Positions 44,153-52,913 of a stretch of DNA of 64,000 nucleotides are shown here, one piece after another. A program made the position numbers and the translations under genes. Source of the DNA: Mycolicibacterium aubagnense. GTDB taxonomy: Bacteria; Actinomycetota; Actinomycetes; Mycobacteriales; Mycobacteriaceae. Where the stretch lies: contig NZ_AP022577.1 in NCBI RefSeq assembly GCF_010730955.1, forward strand, positions 1,798,001-1,862,000. The letters run 5' to 3'. The first letter of the stretch is position 1. Every line of letters begins with the position of its first letter. The notes under the pieces were generated by a model. The model made no database searches, was not told the DNA's origin, and saw only the letters and a list, made by a program, of their open reading frames with translations.

Positions 44153-46351
44153 GTGGCAGGTGCACATCGGAAGCAGCGCGAGACGCGGACTCTGCCGGTA
44201 TCGGGCTGGTTGAGCGCCGGTGCCGCGGCAGTCGGCATCGGGGCAGCACTACTGGCTCCGGCGGCCGTGGCGTCGGCAGAAACAAGCGGCAGTGACGGTG
44301 GTGGCCACTCGTCATCGTCGTCAGGCCAGGCCGGTCAGGGCACCGGCGCTCCCGGCAAATCCACAAAACCGCCGTCGAACAACTCTCCCAAGTCCGACTC
44401 CGGCACGAAGACGGACTCGGGCACAAAGCCAGACTCAGGCACAAAACCAGACTCGGGAACGAAGCCAACTGAGGGCTCGGACCCGTCCGGATCGCCAAAA
44501 TCCAAGAACAAGCGCCCCCAGACGAACAAGAACTCGCCGGCCAAGGACAATTCACCCGCTGCGCCAGCGCGGCAGCCGCGCAGCGCAACGGCAACCAGCA
44601 TCGGTCAACCGGCGTCGTCGGCTCCGACATCATCGACCCCGGAGACCAAGCCCGCGACCAATACCGGCAGCCTGGCACCGAAGAAGGTCGCAGCCGTCCA
44701 ACCGGCCGCAGCGACGTCCCCTCAGCCCGCGGCAGCTGCTCCGGTCGCCTCGGTGTTCGCCGCCCAGCCGGCCAGCGCAACCGGAAACTTCGGAACGAAC
44801 ACCTTGACGTCGCTGGCTGCCACGCCGAACACGGCGCCGAACCCTCTGGCGCCGATGATCGCGATCACCACCGGACTGCTGACCACGCTCGACCGGGACG
44901 TCCGAAACGCCGCCCAGACGCTCATCACCGAGGGCGGCCGCGTGGTGACGTTCTTCATCAGCAACGGCACCGCAGACCACCCCGACGCGGGCATCCTGTT
45001 TGGCAACGGATTCAGCTACACGGCCACCACCTGCCTCACCATCTGCAAGGGCGGACGCGGCGGCCTACTTGGTAACGGCGGCAACGGATTTGGCGGCGGC
45101 AACGGCGGCAGCGCGCAGCTCTTGGGTCACGGCGGCAACGGCGGCAACGCCGTGACCGCAGGCGCCGACGGCGGCGCGGGCGGCAACGGCGGCATGTTCT
45201 GGGGCAACGGCGGCGGGGGCGGCAACGGCGCCGCCGCGACCACTGCGGGCGGCAAGGGCGGCAACGGCGGAAATGGCGGCAACACCGGCACGCACTCATT
45301 CCTGAGCACGGGCGGCAGCGGCGGCAACGGGGGCAACGGCGCCGCCGGCACTGCCGGCGCAGCCGGAGTCGGTGGCGGCACACAAGCCGCGAGCAATGGC
45401 GGCAACGCGACGAAGGGCGGTGCCGGCGGCAACGGCGGCCATGGCGGCAGCTCCGGCGCCTTGAGTCTGGCCAACACCGGCGGTAAGGGCGGTAATGGCG
45501 GCAACGGCGGAGCCGGCGCCTCCGGCGGTGCCGGTGCGACCGCCGCGGGGCAGGTCGACACGAACAACAACCCCCTCAACAACGGCAACGGCGGCAACGG
45601 CGGCAACGGCAGCGACGGCGGGGCCGGCGGCGACGGCGGCTGGGGCGGCAACTCTTCGATGTACTGGGGCCGCAACGGCGACGGCGGCAACGGCGGCAAG
45701 GGTGGCAACGCGGGCCTGTCCGGCGACGGCGGGAACGGCGCGCACGGCACCAAGACCAATCCCAACGGCGGAGACGGTGGCACCGGCGGCACGGCCGGCG
45801 GAAACGGAGTCGGCGGTGACGCTGGTGGCGCCGGGTACGGCGGCAGCGGCCTTGGCTTCCCCGGGTTCGGCGGCACTTTCGCCGGCTCGTGGGGTGACGA
45901 CGGTGACGACGGCACCGCGACCGTCCCGAAGGGCAATGGCAGCGGCGGCGACGGCGGTAACGGCTACAGCTTCAACGGCATCGGCACCGGCTCGAGCGGT
46001 GGCAAGGGCGGCAAGGGCGGCGACGGCGGTAAGTACGGCAACGGCGGCAAGGGCGGTAACGGCGGCAATGCCGACTCCGGTTCCGGCAACGCTGGCGCCG
46101 GCCACATCGCGGGCAACGGCGGGACCGGCGGCACCGGTGGAAACGGCGGGGCCGGTGGATCGATCATCGGCGACGGCGGCACGGGCGGAAACGGTGGCCT
46201 GGGCGGTAACGGCGGCAATGGTGACGTCGGCGCTACCCCCGGCGGCGCTGGCACGGGTGGCAGCGCGGGCACCGGCGGAACCGCTCCCAAGGGCACCGCG
46301 GGCGCAGGCGGCACCAAGGGCACTGACGGCCAGCCGGGTATCGCGACCTAG
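44153..46351 (+). CDS. Secreted PGRS-repeat protein lacking a PE domain
   Basis: A 732-residue protein from a GTG with GAGGGGG upstream. Residues 1-42 form a signal peptide (basic HRKQRETR, hydrophobic [19 protein letters not shown] cleavage). Residues 45-150 are a Ser/Thr/Lys-rich, low-complexity stretch with SGTKPD repeats; about 150-280 are Ala/Pro-rich; about 240-310 is a short ordered segment ([33 protein letters not shown]) like the linker that follows PE in PE_PGRS proteins. The rest, about 420 residues, is GGNGG-type PGRS repeats that should form glycine-rich PGII sheets. The PE domain is absent, so export is probably Sec. Cell-surface role likely. Its stop touches the deoA stop. Confidence 0.85.
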   Translation: MAGAHRKQRETRTLPVSGWLSAGAAAVGIGAALLAPAAVASAETSGSDGGGHSSSSSGQAGQGTGAPGKSTKPPSNNSPKSDSGTKTDSGTKPDSGTKPDSGTKPTEGSDPSGSPKSKNKRPQTNKNSPAKDNSPAAPARQPRSATATSIGQPASSAPTSSTPETKPATNTGSLAPKKVAAVQPAAATSPQPAAAAPVASVFAAQPASATGNFGTNTLTSLAATPNTAPNPLAPMIAITTGLLTTLDRDVRNAAQTLITEGGRVVTFFISNGTADHPDAGILFGNGFSYTATTCLTICKGGRGGLLGNGGNGFGGGNGGSAQLLGHGGNGGNAVTAGADGGAGGNGGMFWGNGGGGGNGAAATTAGGKGGNGGNGGNTGTHSFLSTGGSGGNGGNGAAGTAGAAGVGGGTQAASNGGNATKGGAGGNGGHGGSSGALSLANTGGKGGNGGNGGAGASGGAGATAAGQVDTNNNPLNNGNGGNGGNGSDGGAGGDGGWGGNSSMYWGRNGDGGNGGKGGNAGLSGDGGNGAHGTKTNPNGGDGGTGGTAGGNGVGGDAGGAGYGGSGLGFPGFGGTFAGSWGDDGDDGTATVPKGNGSGGDGGNGYSFNGIGTGSSGGKGGKGGDGGKYGNGGKGGNGGNADSGSGNAGAGHIAGNGGTGGTGGNGGAGGSIIGDGGTGGNGGLGGNGGNGDVGATPGGAGTGGSAGTGGTAPKGTAGAGGTKGTDGQPGIAT

Positions 46352-47668
46352 CTAGACGATTCGGTCGATCACCAACAGCCTCGACGGTGGCTGGACGTCG
46401 CTGACGGACCAGCCACCGTCGAGCTCGGCCAGGGCTGACGGCAGCCGCTCAGGGGTCTCGGTATGGAGCGTGAACAGCGTCTCCCCGGCGGCGACGGGCT
46501 CTCCACTGCGGCGGTGGATATACAGCCCCGCCCCTGCCTGCACCGGGTCACCGGGCTGGGCCCGCCCGGCGCCGAGCCGCCACACGGCCATGGCCACGGC
46601 CATGGCATCGATGTCGCCCATCACCCCACTGCGGGTCGCCACCACCGTCTCGGTGTGCCCACCCATCGGCAGCGGCGCCTGGGGATCGCCGCCCTGCGCA
46701 GCGATCAACTGCCGGAAGCAGTCCATCGCGGTGCCGTCGGCCAACGTCTGCGCCGGGTCGACGCCGTCGATACCGGCCACGTCGAGCATCTCGCGGGCCA
46801 GAGCCACGGTCAGCGCGACGACGTCGTCCGGGCCGCCTCCGGCCAGCACCTCCAGTGACTCGGCGACCTCGACGGCGTTGCCGACGGCGCGACCCAACGG
46901 CCGATCCATGTCGGTGAGCAGTGCCCTGGTCGGCACGCCGTAGGCGATGCCGAGGTCGACCATGGTGCGCGCCAGCTCGCGCGACTCTGACTCGGCCTTG
47001 AGAAACGCGCCGCGACCGACCTTGACGTCCAGCACCAGCGAGCGGGCCCCCTCGGCCAGTTTCTTGCTCATGATCGAGCTGGCGATGAGCGGCAGGGATT
47101 CCGTCGTGCCCGTGACGTCACGCAGGGCGTAGATCTTGCGGTCGGCCGGCGCCAGGTCGCCGGCCGCGAAGATGGCCGCTCCGATTTCGGAAAGCTGTTG
47201 GCGGATACGGTCTTTGGACAGCTCGGCGGTGAATCCGGGGATCGCTTCCAGCTTGTCGAGGGTGCCTCCGGTATGCCCGAGGCCGCGGCCCGCCGCCTGC
47301 GGGACGGCGCCGCCGCATGCCAGCACGACGGGCACCAACGGAATGGTGAGCTTGTCGCCGACGCCGCCCGTGGAGTGCTTGTCCACCAGGGCGAGCGGCC
47401 GGCCACCGCGCCGCAGGTCGGTGAAGTCGAAACACTCCCCCGAGTCGACCATGGCCGCGGTCCAGCGAGTGATCTCGGCCGGCGTCATACCGCGCAGGAA
47501 GATCGCCATCAGCAAGGCCGACATCTGCGCGTCGGCCACGCGCCCATGGGTATAGCCGTCGATCACCCAGTCGATCGCCGCGTCGGACAGTGCGCCGCCA
47601 TCGCGTTTGGTGCGAATGACGGTCGGCGCATCGAGATGCGACCCGTGCTGTGGTGCGTCCGACGGCAC
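46352..47668 (-). CDS. deoA: Thymidine phosphorylase
   Basis: A 438-residue pyrimidine nucleoside phosphorylase cleaving thymidine and deoxyuridine with phosphate. VDKHSTGGVGDK is the phosphate/ribose loop, GRGLGHTGGTLDKLEAIPG the family signature, and SSIMSKKLAEG the pyrimidine-binding part. GTG start with AGGAGG 8 bp before. cdd lies directly upstream and the order matches Rv3314c-Rv3315c. Confidence 0.94.
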   Translation of the reverse strand: MPSDAPQHGSHLDAPTVIRTKRDGGALSDAAIDWVIDGYTHGRVADAQMSALLMAIFLRGMTPAEITRWTAAMVDSGECFDFTDLRRGGRPLALVDKHSTGGVGDKLTIPLVPVVLACGGAVPQAAGRGLGHTGGTLDKLEAIPGFTAELSKDRIRQQLSEIGAAIFAAGDLAPADRKIYALRDVTGTTESLPLIASSIMSKKLAEGARSLVLDVKVGRGAFLKAESESRELARTMVDLGIAYGVPTRALLTDMDRPLGRAVGNAVEVAESLEVLAGGGPDDVVALTVALAREMLDVAGIDGVDPAQTLADGTAMDCFRQLIAAQGGDPQAPLPMGGHTETVVATRSGVMGDIDAMAVAMAVWRLGAGRAQPGDPVQAGAGLYIHRRSGEPVAAGETLFTLHTETPERLPSALAELDGGWSVSDVQPPSRLLVIDRIV

Positions 47669-47751
47669 GATCGAATCCTCCTGTCGGGGCCGCAGGTCGG
47701 CCCATCGAGCTGGTTACCGGTCGGTAACCAGAAGTGTTGCCCCGCTTGGCG

Positions 47752-48147
47752 TTACCGGCGGTTCAGGTCATCCGGCCCGAAGGCGTCGGGCAGTAGTTCG
47801 GCCAGCGGCCGCGGACCCGATGCGTGGTCGATCAGCATGGCCGGTCCACCGTGCTCGAGCAGCACTTGCCGGCAGCGGCCACACGGCATCAGCACCGCGC
47901 CGGAGCCGTCCACACACGCCAGCGCGAGCAGCCGTCCACCCCCGCTCGAATGTAGGGCGCAGACCACAGCGCACTCCGCGCAGAGGCCAAGGCCATATGA
48001 GACATTCTCCACATTGCAGCCCACCACGATTCGGCCATCGTCAACCAGTGCCGCGGCTCCCACCGGGAACTTCGAATAGGGCGCATAGGCACCCTTGGAA
48101 GCCGCTATCGCCTTGTCCCGCAAAGTATTCCAGTCGATTTCCGGCAT
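47752..48147 (-). CDS. cdd: Cytidine deaminase
   Basis: A 131-residue tetrameric-type zinc deaminase making uridine from cytidine. CAECAVV (Cys-Ala-Glu with catalytic Glu) and PCGRCRQ supply zinc ligands; NVENVSYGL binds the nucleoside. ATG 48147 chosen to match Rv3315c; an ATG three codons upstream is possible. It feeds deoA, 83 bp downstream. Confidence 0.94.
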   Translation of the reverse strand: MPEIDWNTLRDKAIAASKGAYAPYSKFPVGAAALVDDGRIVVGCNVENVSYGLGLCAECAVVCALHSSGGGRLLALACVDGSGAVLMPCGRCRQVLLEHGGPAMLIDHASGPRPLAELLPDAFGPDDLNRR

Positions 48148-48210
48148 CACCGACACCCCGTTCCCGGCACCCCGACACCACGTCGAGACCCGACCCGACC
48201 ACCCAGTAAG

Positions 48211-48229
48211 TTAACGTAGGCAAACCTAA
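48211..48229. promoter_or_regulatory. IdeR-like iron box upstream of sdhCDAB
   Basis: TTAACGTAGGCAAACCTAA matches 15 of 19 positions of the mycobacterial IdeR/DtxR consensus. It lies between divergent cdd and sdhC, about 55 bp upstream of the sdh -35, a distance that would suit activation rather than repression. Confidence 0.55.
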
Positions 48230-48267
48230 TTTCTGACGTGAGTCCACCATTCTCCCCACACGCTAGT

Positions 48268-48296
48268 TCTGACTGTGCGCAAATTGGGATTAGAGT
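48268..48296 (+). promoter_or_regulatory. Putative sdhC promoter
   Basis: TCTGAC (48268-48273), 17-bp spacer, TAGAGT (48291-48296), followed by a leader of about 70 bp to the sdhC ATG. The -35 is weak. Confidence 0.4.
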
Positions 48297-48372
48297 CGCC
48301 CCGAGGTTTGGGCTCGGCACGCGAAAAAGTTGCTGCCGGGTCATGCGTCCACCGACGGCGTTGGAGGTCGAA

Positions 48373-48810
48373 ATGAGTACAGCGGCAGCCGCGGATTCCG
48401 CCATACCCGCGCCGCGTTCATCCCCGCAGAAGCGGCGGACCCTGTATCGCGGAGACCCGGGCATGTGGTCCTGGGTACTACACCGCATCACCGGTGCCAC
48501 CATCTTCTTCTTCTTGCTGGTCCATGTTCTGGACACGGCGCTGGTCCGGGTCAGCCCCGAGGCCTACAACGAGGTGATCAACACCTACAAGACGCCGATC
48601 ATCGGGTTCATGGAGATGGGCCTCGTCGCGGCGGTGCTCTACCACGCCCTCAATGGCGTGCGAGTCATCTTGATCGACTTCTGGCAGCAGGGTCCCAAGT
48701 ACCAGCGGGTCATGCTGTGGACCATCCTGGCCATCTGGATCGCGGTCGTCATCGCCGCAGTTGGGGTAGAGGGCATGCACATGGTTGAGCACTACGGGTG
48801 GCTCAAGTGA
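48373..48810 (+). CDS. sdhC: Succinate dehydrogenase cytochrome b subunit
   Basis: A 145-residue membrane anchor of complex II with three helices: FFFLLVHVLDTALVR, MGLVAAVLYHALNGVRVI and TILAIWIAVVIAAVG. The His residues in LVHVLDT and YHALNG are likely heme b or quinone-site ligands. ATG 48373 has GGAGG upstream. First gene of sdhCDAB (Rv3316-Rv3319 order). The sdhD start overlaps its stop. Confidence 0.92.
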   Translation: MSTAAAADSAIPAPRSSPQKRRTLYRGDPGMWSWVLHRITGATIFFFLLVHVLDTALVRVSPEAYNEVINTYKTPIIGFMEMGLVAAVLYHALNGVRVILIDFWQQGPKYQRVMLWTILAIWIAVVIAAVGVEGMHMVEHYGWLK

Positions 48811-49289
48811 CCACTCATACCGATTCCGGCGCCGCTGAGGCGCGTCGCGGCGGCCGTCCGGCCCCGGTCATGGAGCGCGAGCACGACCGCCCCGCAGCCC
48901 TCGACCACCCGCGTGCTCCCCGCCGCGCCCGTGGCATCCCGTACTTCGAGAAGTACGCCTGGTTGTTCATGCGGTTCTCGGGCGCGGCCCTGGTGCTGCT
49001 CGCCCTCGGTCACCTGTTCATCGGGCTGATCTGGCAGAACGGCGTCTACCGCATCGACTTCAACTACGTCGCGCAGCGCTGGGCCTCGCCGTTCTGGCAG
49101 ATCTGGGACATGGCCCTGCTGTGGCTGGCCCTGGTGCACGGCGCCAACGGCATGCGCACCATCATCGGTGACTACGCCCGCAAGAACACCACCAAGTTCT
49201 GGCTGAACTCGATTCTGCTGCTGGCCACCGGATTCACCCTGGTGCTGGGCAGCTACGTGCTCGTCACCTTCGACGCGAACATCAAATAG
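48807..49289 (+). CDS. sdhD: Succinate dehydrogenase membrane anchor subunit
   Basis: A 160-residue membrane anchor of complex II. A hydrophilic Arg/Pro-rich N-terminus (about 50 residues) precedes three helices; His residues in LLALGHLFIGL and LALVHGANGMRT are heme or quinone ligands. GTG start overlaps the sdhC stop (GTGA). sdhA follows 11 bp later. Confidence 0.92.
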   Translation: MTTHTDSGAAEARRGGRPAPVMEREHDRPAALDHPRAPRRARGIPYFEKYAWLFMRFSGAALVLLALGHLFIGLIWQNGVYRIDFNYVAQRWASPFWQIWDMALLWLALVHGANGMRTIIGDYARKNTTKFWLNSILLLATGFTLVLGSYVLVTFDANIK

Positions 49290-49300
49290 GGGCTCGCAGG

Positions 49301-51055
49301 ATGATTCAGGAACATCGCTACGACGTCGTCATCGTCGGTGCCGGTGGCGCTGGTATGCGCGCGGCCGTGGAAGCCGGCCCGCGGGTGCGCACCGCAGTGC
49401 TGACCAAGCTGTACCCGACGCGTTCGCACACCGGTGCCGCACAGGGCGGCATGTGTGCCGCACTCGCCAACGTCGAGGACGACAACTGGGAGTGGCACAC
49501 CTTCGACACCGTCAAGGGTGGCGACTACCTCGCTGACCAGGACGCCGTCGAGGTCATGTGCAAGGAAGCCATCGACGCGGTGCTGGACCTCGAGAAGATG
49601 GGTATGCCGTTCAACCGGACGCCCGAGGGCCGCATCGACCAGCGTCGCTTCGGCGGTCACACCCGTGACCACGGCAAGGCCCCGGTCCGCCGCGCCTGCT
49701 ACGCCGCCGACCGCACCGGCCACATGATCCTGCAGACGCTGTACCAAAACTGCGTCAAGCACGACGTCCAGTTCTTCAACGAGTTCTACGCGCTCGACGT
49801 GGTCCTCACCGAGACCTCCGGCGGCCCGGTCGCGACCGGCATCATCGCCTACGAGCTGGCCACCGGTGACATCCACATCTTCCACGCCAAGGCGATCGTC
49901 TTCGCCACCGGCGGTTCGGGCCGGATGTACAAGACCACCTCCAACGCCCACACCCTCACCGGTGACGGCCTGGGCATCATCTTCCGCAAGGGACTTCCCT
50001 TGGAGGACATGGAGTTCCACCAGTTCCACCCGACAGGCCTGGCCGGCCTGGGCATCCTGATCTCGGAAGCCGTGCGTGGTGAGGGCGGGCGTCTGCTCAA
50101 CGGCGAAGGCGAGCGCTTCATGGAGCGCTACGCCCCCACCATCGTCGACCTGGCGCCCCGCGACATCGTCGCCCGCTCCATGGTGCTCGAGGTCCTCGAG
50201 GGCCGCGGCGCCGGACCGCACAAGGACTACGTCTACATCGACGTGCGCCACCTCGGTGCGGAGGTGCTGGAGGCCAAGCTTCCGGACATCACCGAGTTCG
50301 CCCGCACCTACCTCGGCGTCGACCCCGTCACCGAGCTGGTGCCGGTGTACCCGACCTGCCACTACGTCATGGGTGGTATCCCGACCACGATCAACGGTCA
50401 GGTGCTGCGCGACAACGTCAACGTGGTTCCGGGTCTGTACGCCGCCGGTGAATGTGCCTGCGTCTCGGTGCACGGCGCCAACCGCCTCGGCACCAACTCG
50501 CTGCTCGACATCAACGTGTTCGGCCGTCGCGCCGGTATCGCGGCCGCCGAATACGCGCAGAACCACAACTACGTCGACCTGCCGGACAACCCGGCCGACA
50601 TGGTCGTGGGCTGGGTCGGCGACATCTTGTCCGACCACGGCAATGAGCGCGTCGCCGACATCCGCACCGCGCTGCAGCAGTCGATGGACAACAACGCCGC
50701 GGTGTTCCGCACCGAGGAGACCCTCAAGCAGGCGCTGACGGACATCCACGCGCTGAAGGAGCGGTACAGCCGAATCACGGTGCACGACAAGGGCAAGCGC
50801 TACAACAGCGACCTGCTCGAGGCCATCGAGCTGGGCTTCCTGCTCGAGCTGGCCGAGGTCACCGTGGTCGGGGCGCTGAACCGCAAGGAATCGCGTGGCG
50901 GCCACGCCCGCGAGGACTACCCGGATCGCGACGACACCAACTACATGCGCCACACCATGGCCTACAAGCAGGGCGCCGACCTGCTGTCCGATATCCGTCT
51001 GGACTACAAGCCCGTCGTCCAGACCCGGTACGAGCCGATGGAACGGAAGTACTGA
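49301..51055 (+). CDS. sdhA: Succinate dehydrogenase flavoprotein subunit
   Basis: A 584-residue catalytic subunit oxidising succinate to fumarate. FAD-binding VIVGAGGAGMRAAVEA, the His that covalently carries FAD in RSHTGAAQGG, the substrate segment FHQFHPTGLAG, and the catalytic Arg region NRLGTNSLLD. Typical length. sdhB begins 1 bp after the stop. Confidence 0.96.
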   Translation: MIQEHRYDVVIVGAGGAGMRAAVEAGPRVRTAVLTKLYPTRSHTGAAQGGMCAALANVEDDNWEWHTFDTVKGGDYLADQDAVEVMCKEAIDAVLDLEKMGMPFNRTPEGRIDQRRFGGHTRDHGKAPVRRACYAADRTGHMILQTLYQNCVKHDVQFFNEFYALDVVLTETSGGPVATGIIAYELATGDIHIFHAKAIVFATGGSGRMYKTTSNAHTLTGDGLGIIFRKGLPLEDMEFHQFHPTGLAGLGILISEAVRGEGGRLLNGEGERFMERYAPTIVDLAPRDIVARSMVLEVLEGRGAGPHKDYVYIDVRHLGAEVLEAKLPDITEFARTYLGVDPVTELVPVYPTCHYVMGGIPTTINGQVLRDNVNVVPGLYAAGECACVSVHGANRLGTNSLLDINVFGRRAGIAAAEYAQNHNYVDLPDNPADMVVGWVGDILSDHGNERVADIRTALQQSMDNNAAVFRTEETLKQALTDIHALKERYSRITVHDKGKRYNSDLLEAIELGFLLELAEVTVVGALNRKESRGGHAREDYPDRDDTNYMRHTMAYKQGADLLSDIRLDYKPVVQTRYEPMERKY

Positions 51056-51056
51056 C

Positions 51057-51833
51057 ATGACTGCTGTTCTGGACAAAGGGACCGAACAGGCCCTGCCCCC
51101 GGTGCCGGACGGCGCCGTCATGGTCACGCTGAAGATCGCCCGGTTCAACCCGGAGAACCCGGACGCTGCCGGCTTCCAGAGCTTCCGCGTGCCGTGCCTG
51201 CCCAGCGACCGGTTGCTCAACCTGCTGCTGTACGTGAAGGGCTACCTGGACGGGACGCTGACGTTCCGCCGATCCTGCGCGCACGGCGTGTGCGGCTCGG
51301 ACGCCATGCGGATCAACGGCGTCAACCGCCTGGCCTGCAAGGTACTGATGCGGGACCTGCTGCCGAACAAGGCCGGCAAGGACCTGACCATCACCATCGA
51401 GCCCATCCGCGGTCTGCCCGTGGAGAAGGACCTCGTGGTGGACATGGAGCCGTTCTTCGACGCCTACCGCGCCGTGAAGCCGTTCCTCATCACGTCGGGT
51501 AACCCCCCGACCCGTGAGCGCATCCAGTCGCAGACCGACCGGGCCCGCTTCGACGACACCACCAAGTGCATCCTGTGCGCCTGCTGCACCACGAGCTGCC
51601 CGGTGTACTGGAGCGAGGGTTCGTACTTCGGCCCCGCCGCGATCGTCAACGCGCACCGGTTCATCTTCGACTCGCGCGACGAGGCCGCCGCCGAGCGGCT
51701 GGACATCCTCAACGAGGTCGACGGGGTGTGGCGCTGCCGCACCACCTTCAACTGCACCGAGGCCTGCCCCCGCGGCATCCAGGTGACCAAGGCGATCCAG
51801 GAAGTCAAGCGGGCCTTGATGTTTGCCCGCTAG
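51057..51833 (+). CDS. sdhB: Succinate dehydrogenase iron-sulfur subunit
   Basis: A 258-residue subunit carrying three Fe-S clusters: 2Fe-2S ligands in SCAHGVCGSDAM with a later Cys in RLACK, then CILCACCTTSCPVYW and CTEACPRGI for the 4Fe-4S and 3Fe-4S clusters. It passes electrons from SdhA to the anchors. ATG 51057 has no spacer from sdhA. Its stop is followed 6 bp later by the left hairpin of DUF559 locus B. Confidence 0.95.
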   Translation: MTAVLDKGTEQALPPVPDGAVMVTLKIARFNPENPDAAGFQSFRVPCLPSDRLLNLLLYVKGYLDGTLTFRRSCAHGVCGSDAMRINGVNRLACKVLMRDLLPNKAGKDLTITIEPIRGLPVEKDLVVDMEPFFDAYRAVKPFLITSGNPPTRERIQSQTDRARFDDTTKCILCACCTTSCPVYWSEGSYFGPAAIVNAHRFIFDSRDEAAAERLDILNEVDGVWRCRTTFNCTEACPRGIQVTKAIQEVKRALMFAR

Positions 51834-51839
51834 GTTCTT

Positions 51840-51900
51840 CCGCCGAAAATGAGCTTGTGTACCAATTTCCGCAAGGATTTGGCACACAAGCTCATTTTCG
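51840..51900. repeat. Left hairpin flanking DUF559 gene B
   Basis: CGAAAATGAGCTTGTGT (51844-51860) is perfectly complementary to 51884-51900, and pairing continues after one mismatch with CCAA/TTGG. The loop contains GCAAGGA. It fills the whole gap between convergent sdhB and DUF559 stops, so a bidirectional terminator is possible. A diverged copy lies at 52805-52862. Confidence 0.85.
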
Positions 51901-52797
51901 TCAGTAGGGTCCACCGGCATCACGCAAGGCCGACCTCGTTCTGGCGATGATCGTGGATTGTCGGCGGCGCAACAAGTCGGCACCGACGCGAACCATGCGC
52001 CAGCCCACGTCTCGATACTCCACATCCTGGTCGATGTCGCGGGTGCGCTGACGCGGGTCCTGACAATGCTGGATGCCGTCGTACTGGACTCCCACCTTCC
52101 ATTCCGGCCAACCCATATCAATGCGGCCCACCAGGTATCTGTCGTCGAACACCTCGATCTGAGTGTGCGTGGGCCGCATGCCGTTCTCGGTGAACAACAA
52201 CCGGAGCCTAGTCTCCTGCGGCGACTCGGCGCCGTAGTCCGCCAGGTCGAGCACACGCCTCAGCTGAACGATCCCGCGCGCACCGCCGTGGGAATCGATA
52301 AGTGCTTGTACATCAGGGAGTTTCAGCTGCGTGGCCTGTAGTAGTGCATCCACGCGGACGACAGCCAGTGTTTGTCCTTTACGACGCCCCAGGTCAAAGA
52401 CGGTCCTGGCGGGCGTCGTGGCCCGAATCCCCCGGACCAGACAAATCTCTTCCTCGGCGAGTTTATCGCTGTGCAGCACGACGCCGGCTTCCCCATGCAG
52501 GCTGGCTTGATTGAGTTCGGCACGCTCGTGGTCGCCTATCCAGCGCGAACCATGCAGGGCCGATGCCGACAATCCGGCCACCACACCTCGCCGTCTCGAC
52601 CACAACCAGGCCGCCACCGCCTTGTCGACTGGTGTGAGGGTGGCACTCCGGGGGATGTAAACGTCGCGATGGACCTGCTTGTAGTGGGTTCTCAGCTGAT
52701 AGCGGTTCACGACGCCAGCCGCCCGCGCCTCGGAACCCAGGAAAGGCCAGTCACCTGCCACATGTATTGGACGCCGCGCAGGCGACCTCGGTTCCAT
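51901..52797 (-). CDS. DUF559 endonuclease-like protein with AbiEi-like N-terminus (locus B)
   Basis: A 298-residue paralogue of the product at 28097-28984. The N-terminal winged-helix/AbiEi-like half has RTHYKQVHRDVYIPR and AAWLWSRRRGVVAGLSASALHG. The C-terminal DUF559/Vsr-like nuclease has SPQETRLR (Glu195), Asp227 in GRIDMGWP, then VQYDG, where Gln238 replaces the Glu seen in copy A. A Gln at a metal-ligand position may weaken catalysis, though other family members may share it. RTRDID and a late RVGADLLRR follow. The gene is antisense to its neighbours between sdhB and the AurF-like gene, enclosed by hairpin copies. Function unknown. Confidence 0.8.
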   Translation of the reverse strand: MEPRSPARRPIHVAGDWPFLGSEARAAGVVNRYQLRTHYKQVHRDVYIPRSATLTPVDKAVAAWLWSRRRGVVAGLSASALHGSRWIGDHERAELNQASLHGEAGVVLHSDKLAEEEICLVRGIRATTPARTVFDLGRRKGQTLAVVRVDALLQATQLKLPDVQALIDSHGGARGIVQLRRVLDLADYGAESPQETRLRLLFTENGMRPTHTQIEVFDDRYLVGRIDMGWPEWKVGVQYDGIQHCQDPRQRTRDIDQDVEYRDVGWRMVRVGADLLRRRQSTIIARTRSALRDAGGPY

Positions 52798-52804
52798 CAG
52801 CGTT

Positions 52805-52862
52805 GAACATGAGCCTGTGTGTCAAAGGTGGCAAGGAATTGACACAGAAGCTCATGTTCGGC
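52805..52862. repeat. Right hairpin flanking DUF559 gene B
   Basis: GAACATGAGC and CTGTGTCAA (52805-52823) pair with 52837-52857 across a 2-nt bulge and a 13-nt loop that contains GCAAGGA like the left copy. Aligned end to end with 51845-51900 the two are diverged direct copies. It lies between two divergent starts, where a terminator is not expected. Confidence 0.8.
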
Positions 52863-52913
52863 GGAGAAACTTCCCTATTTACTGGGACCGTCGTTCCCGG
52901 TAAATTGGATTCC

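Noticed and set aside
45060-46330. Dense repeats that could be mistaken for a CRISPR array or minisatellite
   Set aside because: The repeats keep the reading frame and encode GGNGG motifs of PGRS, with no constant repeat-spacer pattern.
49253-51220. 655-codon open frame antisense to sdhA
   Set aside because: It mirrors the codon bias of sdhA in a GC-rich genome, lacks any protein motif and has a low-complexity Val/Gly/Asp/Arg composition.
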